A stretch of 64,000 nucleotides of DNA from Stieleria mannarensis (GCF_014154935.1 NZ_JACEHH010000011.1:151157-215156); one strand, 5' to 3'. Shown: positions 37,523 to 46,152, counted from the first letter of the stretch. Program-made: numbers and translations. The notes: generated by a model from the letters alone, not told the origin.

Positions 37523-39376
37523 ATGAACGCAGTTCGATTAACGATCCTGGTCATCGCGACATCTTTGGCAACGATTGCCGTCGCGAAAGACCGGCCCAAC
37601 ATCTTGTGGTTATTTGCCGAAGACACCTCGCCGTGGATGGGATGCTACGGCGATCCGATCAATCAGGGCCAGACGCCGAACATCGATTCGCTGGCCGAGC
37701 GTGGCGTGCGGTTTTCCCGAGCCTACGTCCCGGCGCCGGTTTGTTCGGCGTGTCGATCGGCCATCATGGGTGGGATGAATCAAATCCGATTCGGCGCCCA
37801 CGAACATCGTTCCAGCCGCGGGCCGGCCAAGATCCATCTTCCCGAGAACATGAAACTGTTGCCCCAACTGGTCAAAGAGAGCGGCTACTTCACGTTTAAC
37901 CTTGGCAAAGACGACTACAACTTTGTCTGGGATCAAGCGGCGACCTACTCGTTGCAAAAGAAGCGTCGTGACGCGATCGATTGGCAGCAACTGAAAGACA
38001 ACCAACCGTTCTTTGGCCAGATCCAAACGGCCGGCGGCAAGAACAACACGGCGAGATTCCCAGCCGATCGCAAGACCGATCCGCAATCGGTGACCGTCCC
38101 GCCGGACTATCCACAAAACCAACTCTACCGCGAAACCGTTGCACAGCACTACGACGCGATCCGAAAAGACGACGACTTCATCGGCACCGTGCTAGAAGGG
38201 CTCGAAGCATCCGGGTTGGCCGACAGCACGATCGTGGTTTACTTCGGCGACCACGGCGCCAACAACTTGGTCCGACACAAGCAAATGCCGACCGAGGGCG
38301 GGTTGCACGTTCCGTTCATCATTGCCGGGCCGTCACCTTATGTGCCCGCACCCTCGGTTCGCGACGATCTGGTGGATCTGCTAGACCTCTCGGCAACCAC
38401 GCTCGCCTGGGCCGGAGTCGACCAGCCGGATTGGTATGAAGGCCAAGATCTGTTTGCCGAAGTCGTCGTGCCGCGCAGCTATGTCGCGGCGGCCAAAGAC
38501 CGACTGGATCACACGATCGACCGGGTCCGCACGATTCGCACCGACCGGTTTCGTTACACCCGGAACTTCAAAACCGATCGTATTTTGTTGCAGCCCCAGT
38601 ACCGTGACAAACGACCGTTCCTGCAAAACCTGCACCAGCTTTATCAGTCCGGGGAACTGTCGCCGAAGTTGACGGGAATCTATTTCGGCGAGCGCCCGGC
38701 CGAAGAGTTTTACGACGTCCAAGCCGATCCCAGCCAAGTCAACAACTTGATCGGTGATCCCAGCTATCGTGACGAGATTCAACGCCATCGCAAGTTGCTT
38801 GACGAGTGGATCGCGGCCGGTGACGAAGGCATCGGCGAAGAGTCGCTGGAGGAACTGGCCTACCAAGCCAATGGGCACAAGTGGGGCGAGGGGGTGAACC
38901 CGGAATACGAGGTCGTCCGCTCGGACAGCGATGGCGACGGGTTGTCCGATGACTGGGAACGCATCAATGGGCGTGACCCGGCCGACGGTCGACTGCTGTT
39001 TACGTTTGATTGCGGCGGATGGCAGACCGAAGGCTGGACCGCCGACGATGAAGCCGTGGGCAACCTCGCGGGCCGCTTGGGATTTCTGGATTTCCGACTT
39101 TCCGGCGGAACGGCGGTGATCGGCCGGACGGGGCTGAAGCTGGATCCGGAAAAAAATCAGGGCGATCTGGCCATCCGGCTTCGCTGCTCACCGGGCACCA
39201 AGGTCACGTTCACGGCGGGCGATGCCGAGGCGACGGCCGTGGCGCAAGAAGCGATGCAAACGATTCGTTTTCCGCTCGATTGGAAAGACACCGTCGACCG
39301 AATCGGATTGCGATTCGACGGTCCCCCCGAATCAGTCGTGGAAATCGATTCGATCGCCGTGGTTCCAGCGAAGTAA
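37523..39376 (+). CDS. Exported sulfatase with C-terminal Ca-binding and beta-domain extension
   Basis: The product is 617 residues. ATG 37523 is chosen because it begins a signal peptide (LTILVIATSLATIAVA, then KDRPN); upstream in-frame codons look non-coding. The sulfatase core starts at NILWLFAEDTSP. C74-S-A-C-R78 is the formylglycine site (C-x-A-x-R type), modified by a formylglycine-generating enzyme in the family. Further motifs are GKDDYNF, VVYFGDHGANN and the late YDVQADPSQVNNL block. After residue about 465, DSDGDGLSDDWE is a TSP3-like Ca loop, followed by about 120 residues with a beta-rich pattern. Periplasmic or secreted; the substrate, probably a sulfated polysaccharide, is inferred. 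It is convergent with a second sulfatase. Confidence 0.9.
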   Translation: MNAVRLTILVIATSLATIAVAKDRPNILWLFAEDTSPWMGCYGDPINQGQTPNIDSLAERGVRFSRAYVPAPVCSACRSAIMGGMNQIRFGAHEHRSSRGPAKIHLPENMKLLPQLVKESGYFTFNLGKDDYNFVWDQAATYSLQKKRRDAIDWQQLKDNQPFFGQIQTAGGKNNTARFPADRKTDPQSVTVPPDYPQNQLYRETVAQHYDAIRKDDDFIGTVLEGLEASGLADSTIVVYFGDHGANNLVRHKQMPTEGGLHVPFIIAGPSPYVPAPSVRDDLVDLLDLSATTLAWAGVDQPDWYEGQDLFAEVVVPRSYVAAAKDRLDHTIDRVRTIRTDRFRYTRNFKTDRILLQPQYRDKRPFLQNLHQLYQSGELSPKLTGIYFGERPAEEFYDVQADPSQVNNLIGDPSYRDEIQRHRKLLDEWIAAGDEGIGEESLEELAYQANGHKWGEGVNPEYEVVRSDSDGDGLSDDWERINGRDPADGRLLFTFDCGGWQTEGWTADDEAVGNLAGRLGFLDFRLSGGTAVIGRTGLKLDPEKNQGDLAIRLRCSPGTKVTFTAGDAEATAVAQEAMQTIRFPLDWKDTVDRIGLRFDGPPESVVEIDSIAVVPAK

Positions 39377-39394
39377 GGACTTGCCAGCCCCGTA

Positions 39395-39440
39395 GCAATC
39401 TGGGGAGAGATGGCAGAATGATGGGGGCAAAACGATGGGA
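39395..39440 (+). repeat. Dispersed repeat family B, copy 2
   Basis: TGGGGAGAGATGGCAGAATG followed by ATGGGGGCAAAACGATG, in the short gap between the convergent sulfatase genes. Confidence 0.7.
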
Positions 39441-39555
39441 GGAATTGCTAGCGGGAAGCGTTAGCGAGCGGCCCGCGCAAGGACCACGCTCGATAAGAGA
39501 ACGCAAAACGACGGGACGGTAGGATTGCGCCGGACGGCGGATCAGTGCGGAACGA

Positions 39556-41223
39556 TCATTGGGATGGACCACGTTCGGCAGCGGCCTGTTCATATTGTTC
39601 GGCCGAGATCCATTTCAAATCGTCCCAGTACCCGGTGTCGTTGGGTTGGACGGGGCCTTTGGTGGTTCGTCCACGGAGGATGATCTGTGTGGCTTTGGCT
39701 TGCAGGTCCATGGCGATGCCCTGGTGTTCCGCAATCACGTCGGTCGTTTCTCCCGGGTCTTGTTCCAGGTCGTAGAGTTCGGCCTCGGCTTTTCCATGCG
39801 GCAGCACCAATTTCCATTTATCTTCGGTGATTGCGAAGCGTCCGTTGACGGAGTGATTGATCAACGGCAATCGCTGGCGGTTGCTGAGCGGATTGAGCAA
39901 CACCGATGCAAAGCTGTGGCTGTCGACGCCTTCGTCCGGCTGAAGGTCAACGTCGATCAGGTCGGCGATCGTTGCCAGCAGATCAATCTGTCCGACCGGG
40001 CGATGCCAGCTGCTACCAGGCGAGGCGATCCCCGCCGGCCAGCGGACAAAAAACGGGACGCGGTGACCGCCTTCGTACACGGACCGTTTGCCTTCGCGAT
40101 AGTGATGGTTGCTACGATGCCCGAAGTCATTGATGCGTTGTTTCCATGATTTTTCCGGACCATTGTCGCTGGTGAACACGATCAGCGTGTCCTTGTCCAG
40201 CTTCGCATCGTCCAAATAGTCGAGGATGCGGCCGACGTGGTAATCGGTCTCGATCACAAATTCGCCGTAGCCGCCGCAATCACCCTGGCCGTGAAATTCG
40301 GGTAAGGGACACACGGGGTAGTGTGGCGAGGTCATCGGCAGGTACAGAAAGAACGGATTTTCGGAATCCGTGCCGGCGGTATGGCCTTTGATCCACTCGA
40401 TCGCCATGTCGGTGAAACGCGTCAAACACTGGTTGTCGATGAAATCCGGTGCGACCTCCATGCCACGTGTTCCGATCGCTTGTCGGGTCGCTTCGGGAGA
40501 CGCTTGGTAGGGTGGTTTGATCCGATAGTCCACGTGTCGCTTATTCGGCTTCTTGGCGGTAAACACCGTCGGTGGAACCTTTGCATGACGCCCCTCAAAC
40601 CAGGCCAACACGCCATAGTTGAGCGACGCGGGGATGCCAAAGAAGTAGTCGAATCCCTTGTCCAGCGGCATGTCGCGGACCGGCTGCGACCAATCGCGAC
40701 TTTGATGGTCCTTTCCCGGAAAGTCCATTCCGAGGTGCCACTTGCCGACCATCGCGGTCGCGTACCCGTTGTCCCGCAGCAGCGAGGCGATCGTGGTTCG
40801 ATCGTCTTCGATCAAGCACTTACCCTCGGCGCCCATCACACCGGTTTTCAACCTCGTCCGCCAGCAGTAACGACCGGTCAACAGTCCATATCGCGAGGGC
40901 GTGCAAACCGAATCCGAGGAATGTCCGTTGGTAAACGTGATCCCTTCGGCGGCGATCCGATCCAGATTCGGCGTCTTGAACTTGGCGTCCGGGTTCAAGC
41001 AGCTGGCATCACCAAACCCTTGATCGTCGGTGTAGATGATGATGACATTGGGGCGCGGCGGGGACTGGGCATGAAGCGACGGGACGCACAGCGATTGCGC
41101 AATCAGGGCGGCTACCGCGAGTGTGCCGAAACTTGCGATTCGGTGTGGCACGCAACAACAGTGGCGTCGGCGACAGTGGGGTTGACGGGAAACGGCTTGC
41201 ATCGACGCAGTGAATTGAATCAT
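39556..41223 (-). CDS. Exported arylsulfatase
   Basis: The product is 555 residues from ATG 41223 (GGAA upstream). The unusual N-terminus holds about 25 residues rich in Cys, Arg and His before a hydrophobic stretch (ASFGTLAVAALIAQSLCVPSLHA), so an N-terminally shorter start (residue 8) is possible. The core is a classical type I sulfatase: NVIIIYTDDQGFGD supplies the metal Asp pair, C107-T-P-S-R is the formylglycine site with LLTGRY, GKWHLG follows, and VFTSDNGPE carries the second metal site. The C-terminus ends with LYDLEQDPGETTDV. It acts outside the cytoplasm on sulfate esters; the exact substrate is unknown. It is convergent with the sulfatase at 37523. Confidence 0.93.
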   Translation of the reverse strand: MIQFTASMQAVSRQPHCRRRHCCCVPHRIASFGTLAVAALIAQSLCVPSLHAQSPPRPNVIIIYTDDQGFGDASCLNPDAKFKTPNLDRIAAEGITFTNGHSSDSVCTPSRYGLLTGRYCWRTRLKTGVMGAEGKCLIEDDRTTIASLLRDNGYATAMVGKWHLGMDFPGKDHQSRDWSQPVRDMPLDKGFDYFFGIPASLNYGVLAWFEGRHAKVPPTVFTAKKPNKRHVDYRIKPPYQASPEATRQAIGTRGMEVAPDFIDNQCLTRFTDMAIEWIKGHTAGTDSENPFFLYLPMTSPHYPVCPLPEFHGQGDCGGYGEFVIETDYHVGRILDYLDDAKLDKDTLIVFTSDNGPEKSWKQRINDFGHRSNHHYREGKRSVYEGGHRVPFFVRWPAGIASPGSSWHRPVGQIDLLATIADLIDVDLQPDEGVDSHSFASVLLNPLSNRQRLPLINHSVNGRFAITEDKWKLVLPHGKAEAELYDLEQDPGETTDVIAEHQGIAMDLQAKATQIILRGRTTKGPVQPNDTGYWDDLKWISAEQYEQAAAERGPSQ

Positions 41224-41554
41224 GTTGATTTCCAGGGCTTGAAAAGGCTGGGCTTTGGTCGTTCGGGTCGATCTCGCGTGCTACCCTTCTTGGCCGCTCG
41301 ATTCACACCAAAACGTTGGCTGCGGTCGGCAGAACCGCACGGTGCCCCACGCCGACAGTGTCAGCTTTCCCAACTCCTGCGTCAAATCCTCGCGGCGACG
41401 CGCCGGATCCGCGAAGCGGAGCTGGAGCCCGCCACGCGCCGCCGGGCGGCAGCCTTCGCGCAACTCATCATTCTGCCCCGTATCATTCTGCCATCCTTCC
41501 CCTGACTTCCACCGACGCGACAGGACACCGTCGCCGGGTGGAGAGGCAGGGGCT
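41224..41554. other. Intergenic region with a family B repeat
   Basis: About 330 bases between two minus-strand genes. 41447-41512 carries a minus-strand copy of repeat family B. No gene is supported. Confidence 0.6.
41447..41512 (-). repeat. Dispersed repeat family B, copy 3
   Basis: On the minus strand it reads GGGGAAGGATGGCAGAATGA, GGGGCAGAATGATG and TGCGCGAAGGCTG, the same order as at 37314-37380. Confidence 0.75.
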
Positions 41555-43102
41555 TTATGGCGCGGCGGCAGCAGAGCTCTCCAACCGGCCGGCCATGATG
41601 TTGGCGATTTGACGGGTCGGTTCGAACCGCTCCAGCACGATCTTCATCGCCGCGGTGATCGGAGTCGCCAGGAACATCCCGATGATACCCCACATCATGC
41701 CCCAAAACATCAACCCCAGCAGGATCGTGACGGGGTGCAGGTCGGACGAATTGCCCATCAACTTGGGCTCCACCACGTTGCCACTGAGGACCTGGATGGC
41801 CGAGGTCGCCACGATCACCGAAACCATCCAGGTGATGTTGCCCGACGGGTCCAGCAAGATCAGCGGGATCGGCAACAAACTGGCGACGATCGGACCGATG
41901 TTGGGGATGAAATTCAACAGAAACGCGAGCACGCCGAATGACAACGCCATCGGGACACCGAACATTCGCAATGTGAGGCCGAACACGGCGCCGGTGCCGA
42001 TGGAGATCACGGTTTTGAGTGACAGGTAGCCGCGAATCTGGGTGTCGATCTCGCGCAACGTCGCCGTCTGGGCGTACGAGGATTTCCCCAGCAACAAAAA
42101 GAACACGTAAATCAGCACGACAATGCTGGTCGACACCAGACTCAAAAACGCCTGCAGCACGACCGAAATGCCGTCGCGGACGAAGGCGTCGACCAACTCG
42201 GTCGCCTCCCTCATCCGCGCCGATTCGACCGGCGCGCTGCGGGAGTGGATTTGAAGCGTTGGCGTTTCGGCCAGCGGCGGCAGGTCATCATCGAGCTGCG
42301 GCGAATCAGCAACGGCTTCGCCATCGCCTGATTCGTCGATGGCCTCGTTCGATTCGAGTGCTGCATCGGCCGACGGTTCATCCGCCTGTTCGGCTGCAGA
42401 CGCTTCGCCGCCCGCCTCGTCGCCCGGTTCAACCGGTGGGATCGCGACGTCGGACGGGGGCGGGGCGATGGGGTCCGCCGGCGTGCCCGCCGGCAGAGCG
42501 GCTTGCTCGGAAGGGATCACCGCCGATGGTTCAGCGCTCTCGTTCGGTGAAACGATGGGGCCGGCGTCGGCGAAAGTCGTTTGGTCTTCGCCCGCCGGCG
42601 GGTCGGAGCCATCGGCCGCGGAGAACCGATCTCCCGCGAAGCGTTTCAGCGACAGCGAATCAAACGACAGTGTGTCATCGAGCTTGTCCACCAACTGCCG
42701 GACGCGAATTCGGTAGTCGTCCTTGTTCTTAGCCAGGTCGATAATCGAAAACGAAATCGTCAGGCCGAAAAGCCCCATCAGGCCGACGCCCAACAAGAAC
42801 GCCATCCCCGCGGCAACCACCCGCGAAACACTAAAGCGGTTTTCCAGGTACGTCAGAATCGGCCCGACGCCGCTGACGATGAAACAGGCGACGACGAAGG
42901 GGACCAGCACCGGTCGCAACCAATAGACCAGATAGATTCCCGCCACGCCCGCCAAGACCATCAAGCAGACCGTCTGGATCTGTTGGTCGGTCATCCGTTT
43001 TCCCGGTTCCGGGGAATCTGACATCATCTGCTCGTGCGCGTTAATCGAGTCGGCGTCGCTCTGTTGGGCCGGATCATTTTGATTCGCGGTCACTGACGTC
43101 AC
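41555..43102 (-). CDS. AI-2E family (PerM-type) membrane transporter with acidic insertion
   Basis: The product is 515 residues from GTG 43102, overlapping the upstream gene by 29 bases; an ATG near 43030 is an alternative. Membrane segments include TVCLMVLAGVAGIYLV, VLVPFVVACFIVSGVG and VVAAGMAFLLGVGLMG, with several more in the C-terminal half. The C-terminal family signature is intact: FGVLAFLLNFIPNIGP, LSGNVVEPKLMG and MFWGMMWGIIGMFLATP. Between about residues 146 and 294 there is a Pro/Ala/Glu/Asp-rich insertion not normal for the family. AI-2E-family members export small molecules or ions, but the substrate is not predictable. It is the last gene of a three-gene minus-strand cluster. 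Confidence 0.88.
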   Translation of the reverse strand: MTSVTANQNDPAQQSDADSINAHEQMMSDSPEPGKRMTDQQIQTVCLMVLAGVAGIYLVYWLRPVLVPFVVACFIVSGVGPILTYLENRFSVSRVVAAGMAFLLGVGLMGLFGLTISFSIIDLAKNKDDYRIRVRQLVDKLDDTLSFDSLSLKRFAGDRFSAADGSDPPAGEDQTTFADAGPIVSPNESAEPSAVIPSEQAALPAGTPADPIAPPPSDVAIPPVEPGDEAGGEASAAEQADEPSADAALESNEAIDESGDGEAVADSPQLDDDLPPLAETPTLQIHSRSAPVESARMREATELVDAFVRDGISVVLQAFLSLVSTSIVVLIYVFFLLLGKSSYAQTATLREIDTQIRGYLSLKTVISIGTGAVFGLTLRMFGVPMALSFGVLAFLLNFIPNIGPIVASLLPIPLILLDPSGNITWMVSVIVATSAIQVLSGNVVEPKLMGNSSDLHPVTILLGLMFWGMMWGIIGMFLATPITAAMKIVLERFEPTRQIANIMAGRLESSAAAAP

Positions 43103-43931
43103 CGACGGGCTTGAGCTGCGAATGATAGGGAGACAAACTGCTCGGCGAGATCACTTCGGACGGGATTTCCAGGAACCGATCCAAGGTCGCAGAGATCCGT
43201 ACGATGGTGTCCCAGTTTTCCCGAACCAGCGGTTGCGAATGGGCCAGATTATTGCGCAATCCTTCGACCTGGCCCAGGGTGGTTTTGATTTGCGTCCTCG
43301 ACTTATCCCAATACGTCTTTCGCAGTTCCTCGGATCGAGACAGCAACTGACCTTTGTCACCGAGTTGCAGACAGTCGAGCAGCCGAACCGATTGATTGCG
43401 TCGTTGCCGTTCGTTTTGCAGCGAGACTGCCTTTTCAATTCGTGCTTCGGAGACGAATTGAGTCCACGAATCGCCTTGATAGTGGTTGGCAACGATCCGG
43501 GTCAAAATGAGTTCGAACAGGGTGACCATGCCGAACAGCCACATCCGCATTGGCGGTTTTTCGAAATCGTCGCGGACGATCACGCCGACCGGTTGGGCGA
43601 GGGTGGAAACGAGAAGGTAGTCACGCTCACAAAGTTCGGTGACCACCGTGTGCAACGGCGTCGTGGCGGGGACGATCCGGGTTTCCGCCAGCGGGATGGT
43701 TTGATCGGCCACGGGTCGATCGTCGAACGCGGCTTGCTCGATGCAGCCGATGACCAGACCGTCGCGGCGGATTCCCACGACCGTCAGCGGACGATCGACC
43801 ATGAACGTCCGCACGGCGTCGACATCGGCCGTCGCGTCAAACGATGCCAACGGTTCGGCGAGATCCTGGGCGACGAATCCTTCATAGAACACCCGCCGCA
43901 GGCTATCCACCGTATTGGTCTGGCCTTGCAT
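43074..43931 (-). CDS. CBS-like plus HEPN-like domain protein
   Basis: The product is 285 residues from ATG 43931. The N-terminal half (about 15-130) looks like a diverged CBS-domain pair: repeated beta-alpha-beta patterns with LTVVGIRRDGLVIGCIE and YLLVSTLAQPVGVIVRDD. A hydrophobic-helical stretch follows (MWLFGMVTLFELILTRIV). The C-terminal helical half resembles HEPN/Swt1-like domains and carries R226-N-N-L-A-H231, the RNxxxH motif of HEPN ribonucleases. CBS pairs bind adenine nucleotides in many proteins, so nucleotide control of an RNase-type domain is an attractive inference. It lies between the genes for a secreted protein (13-base gap) and an AI-2E permease (overlap), so it is probably co-transcribed. 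Family membership needs a profile search. Confidence 0.65.
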   Translation of the reverse strand: MQGQTNTVDSLRRVFYEGFVAQDLAEPLASFDATADVDAVRTFMVDRPLTVVGIRRDGLVIGCIEQAAFDDRPVADQTIPLAETRIVPATTPLHTVVTELCERDYLLVSTLAQPVGVIVRDDFEKPPMRMWLFGMVTLFELILTRIVANHYQGDSWTQFVSEARIEKAVSLQNERQRRNQSVRLLDCLQLGDKGQLLSRSEELRKTYWDKSRTQIKTTLGQVEGLRNNLAHSQPLVRENWDTIVRISATLDRFLEIPSEVISPSSLSPYHSQLKPVGDVSDRESK

Positions 43932-43944
43932 CAGCGCCGTGGCC

Positions 43945-45483
43945 CTAAAACTCGGCGTCGTACTTCTCGGTCATCGCCCGGCGGATCCCGGCGGTTTCCT
44001 GATCGATCGTCTGCCAAATTTGTTGGACCGTGGCGGCCCCGGCGGTCCGCTCTTGCTTGGTGATGATCGCATCGGTGCGACCTTTTTCACGCAACGAGGC
44101 TTGGCCGGCGCCGACGCTGGCCGTGTAGCCCTGGGGGCCGTAGCCGCCAGAGTTGTACCCATAGCCGACGCGGTAGCCGCCGCTGCTGTAGTAATACCCA
44201 CCGGATCCCGCGTTGTTAGCGGCCCGGCGATTGGAGGCCCGCATTCCGACGCCCTTCATCGCCATTTCGGCACTGCGAAACAGTTCGGCGATGTTCGCGC
44301 CGTAATTCAACAGTTCTTCGTCGACGTTCAGGATGGGCAGGTTGTCGATCTTGCGGGCATAACGGTCGTACCACATCGCGGCCTGGCCGAACGTTTTGAC
44401 GTGATCGCGTTTCGGTTTCTCACGCAGGTCTTCGATCAGCGTCGTGACAGAATTGTAATACTGTTGGGCGGCGATCTTTTTGGCCGATCCCTCGGGGTCC
44501 GATCCCGGCGAGGACGCCAAATGCATCGCTTCGGAAAGCTCGCGTGGGAGTTCCAACACACTCATCACTCGCCGTGCTCCGTCGGTCGAAAGCTTGCCTT
44601 GCAGCAGAAACGTGTTGCCCTTGACCGCGGGTTTCCAATCGTGAATGTCATCGATCATCGCCCCTTGCTTTTGCAGGATCGCGATCAACAGCGGTTTGCC
44701 GATTTCAGAAACCAGTCCCGCGTCCCCGTCAAAGTCGACTCGAATCGCACCGACCGACTGGCCCACCACGGTGACGCCCAAGGTGATGCCGCGGACTCCG
44801 CTCAGCAATTCCGTCAGCTCGTCCAGGTTCACGTCCGCTCCGAGTAACTCTTCATAGTTAGACAGCCGATTTCGGATCTCGGCCGGCGACAAGGTGTCTT
44901 TGACATCCATCGCCATGATGACCGGCGTCCCGACCTCGGTGGCGTACTTGAACGCTTGGGCCAGGTACGGTGAATACTCCGCATCGGTGCTCACCGTGTC
45001 GGTCTTTCGCAGCCAACGACTGACGTCCTGGCGGTTGGCCGGCGTGTAAGTCCCCAGCAGGTCCTTGGAGAGCTGGACGACGTAGCGGTCATTGGGCAGT
45101 TTGACTGCGGTGCGGCCTTCCAAATTGTCCATCGTACCGCCGAATCGCTGTGCCACCGTCGATACACTTCGCTCGCCTTCGAGTCGGACGAGCGCCATCT
45201 CCCAAAGCGATTCGCCGAATTCGTGGTCGTTGCGGCCGGCAAGCAGCACTTCTTTCGCGTCCGGCGGCAGCGCCGACAGCCCGGCGTCATAGGCCGCCTG
45301 ACGACGCTCGTTCCAACGCTCGCGGTCAGCCACCGACGAACCGAACAATTTTTCGGCGTTGATCATCACCAGCATGTTTGCGTCAGTCGGGACCCGGTAC
45401 CGCATCCCCGAAAAAGCCGACTGGGCCACCACCGCCGGAACGGTGGTCGAAAACATCATCAAGAAGAGTGCAAAACGGAACAT
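43945..45483 (-). CDS. Secreted protein of unknown function with Gly/Tyr-rich region
   Basis: The product is 512 residues. AAGGA lies 8 bases before ATG 45483, and a signal peptide (RFALFLMMFSTTVPAVVAQ) follows at once. The mature protein starts with a beta/alpha pattern (MLVMINAEKLFGS) and includes repeated segments about controlling or comparing values (ALVRLEGERSVSTV, ITLGVTVVGQSVGAI), which are not assignable. About residues 425-455 form a Gly/Tyr/Ser-rich tract (GGYYYSSGGYR, GYGYNSGGYG) followed by a helical end. No known domain was recognised. It is the first gene of the minus-strand cluster with the CBS-HEPN and AI-2E genes. Confidence 0.78.
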   Translation of the reverse strand: MFRFALFLMMFSTTVPAVVAQSAFSGMRYRVPTDANMLVMINAEKLFGSSVADRERWNERRQAAYDAGLSALPPDAKEVLLAGRNDHEFGESLWEMALVRLEGERSVSTVAQRFGGTMDNLEGRTAVKLPNDRYVVQLSKDLLGTYTPANRQDVSRWLRKTDTVSTDAEYSPYLAQAFKYATEVGTPVIMAMDVKDTLSPAEIRNRLSNYEELLGADVNLDELTELLSGVRGITLGVTVVGQSVGAIRVDFDGDAGLVSEIGKPLLIAILQKQGAMIDDIHDWKPAVKGNTFLLQGKLSTDGARRVMSVLELPRELSEAMHLASSPGSDPEGSAKKIAAQQYYNSVTTLIEDLREKPKRDHVKTFGQAAMWYDRYARKIDNLPILNVDEELLNYGANIAELFRSAEMAMKGVGMRASNRRAANNAGSGGYYYSSGGYRVGYGYNSGGYGPQGYTASVGAGQASLREKGRTDAIITKQERTAGAATVQQIWQTIDQETAGIRRAMTEKYDAEF

Positions 45484-45683
45484 GTTGTGGGTCCTTGGAA
45501 CACCATGGCGAGGAGACGACAGAAGGCCCCAGTGTAATAGATCTCCTGCGAAAATGTCCCCGAGAAATTCAGGTGGCCCGCAAGGAAGGGGCGCGGCGGA
45601 TCGGTAGACGCCAATCCCGCCCCCCCCTCTTCGGCAGGGGAGCCCTGTCGGTGGCGGTGTGTTCGCGATGGGAGGCAGCGAGA

Positions 45684-45721
45684 ATCGAAAACCCACGGAT
45701 GGCAGCGCGAACCCACGGATG
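45684..45721. repeat. Dispersed repeat family F, copy 2
   Basis: ATCGAAAACCCACGGATGGC, then AGCGCGAACCCACGGATG. Related to 35881-35920. Confidence 0.6.
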
Positions 45722-45878
45722 TATTCAATTCGTCCCAAGGCTCCGCCTGGGCCGCGCAGAATCGTTCGATTCGTTCGCGTTTTCGATCGGAGGATTTCCA
45801 CGTTTTCGATTCCGCTACCCCCCCATGGAATCAGCCGTTTGCCGCCAGCCCAACACCGCCTACTTTCGATCACAAACT

Positions 45879-45953
45879 GAGCCTCGGGCGCTAGCCCCGG
45901 GCCTTACAAGCCTCGAAGGGCAATCCAAGGCCCGCGGCTAGCGCCGTCGGCTC
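45879..45953. repeat. Palindromic intergenic repeat, family C, copy 2
   Basis: The 27-base arms 45879-45905 and 45927-45953 are inverted copies with few mismatches around GGCGCTAGCCCCGGGCC / GGCCCGCGGCTAGCGCC. The core is shared with 18753-18815. Confidence 0.78.
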
Positions 45954-46089
45954 TAAAAGTAGGTGCCATTGAGCGCCAGCCGACGGGCTTCCATCGATGC
46001 GGGGCCCGAACGCTTGCGTGAATCGGCTGATGTCACTCGTGATTCGTCGCCCGATGGCTGCTGTGAGTCAACCATCCATTCGACTCAGG

Positions 46090-46122
46090 TCATTTTTCCA
46101 CCCCCAAAATTTTCCTACCTCT
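46090..46122 (-). repeat. Dispersed repeat family A, copy 4
   Basis: On the minus strand: AGGTAGGAAAATTTTGGGGG continuing with TGGAAAAATGA. It lies about 30 bases from the stop codon of the DUF1571 gene, as copy 3 does for its neighbour. Confidence 0.7.
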
Positions 46123-46152
46123 CGACCCAGCCACGACGTCCTGTCGAATTGC

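Larger units (their letters stand above)
45484..46152. other. Long intergenic region rich in dispersed repeats
   Basis: About 670 bases between two minus-strand genes. It holds a copy of family F (45684-45721), the palindromic family C copy (45879-45953) and a family A copy (46090-46122). Open frames here have no recognisable features. Confidence 0.65.
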
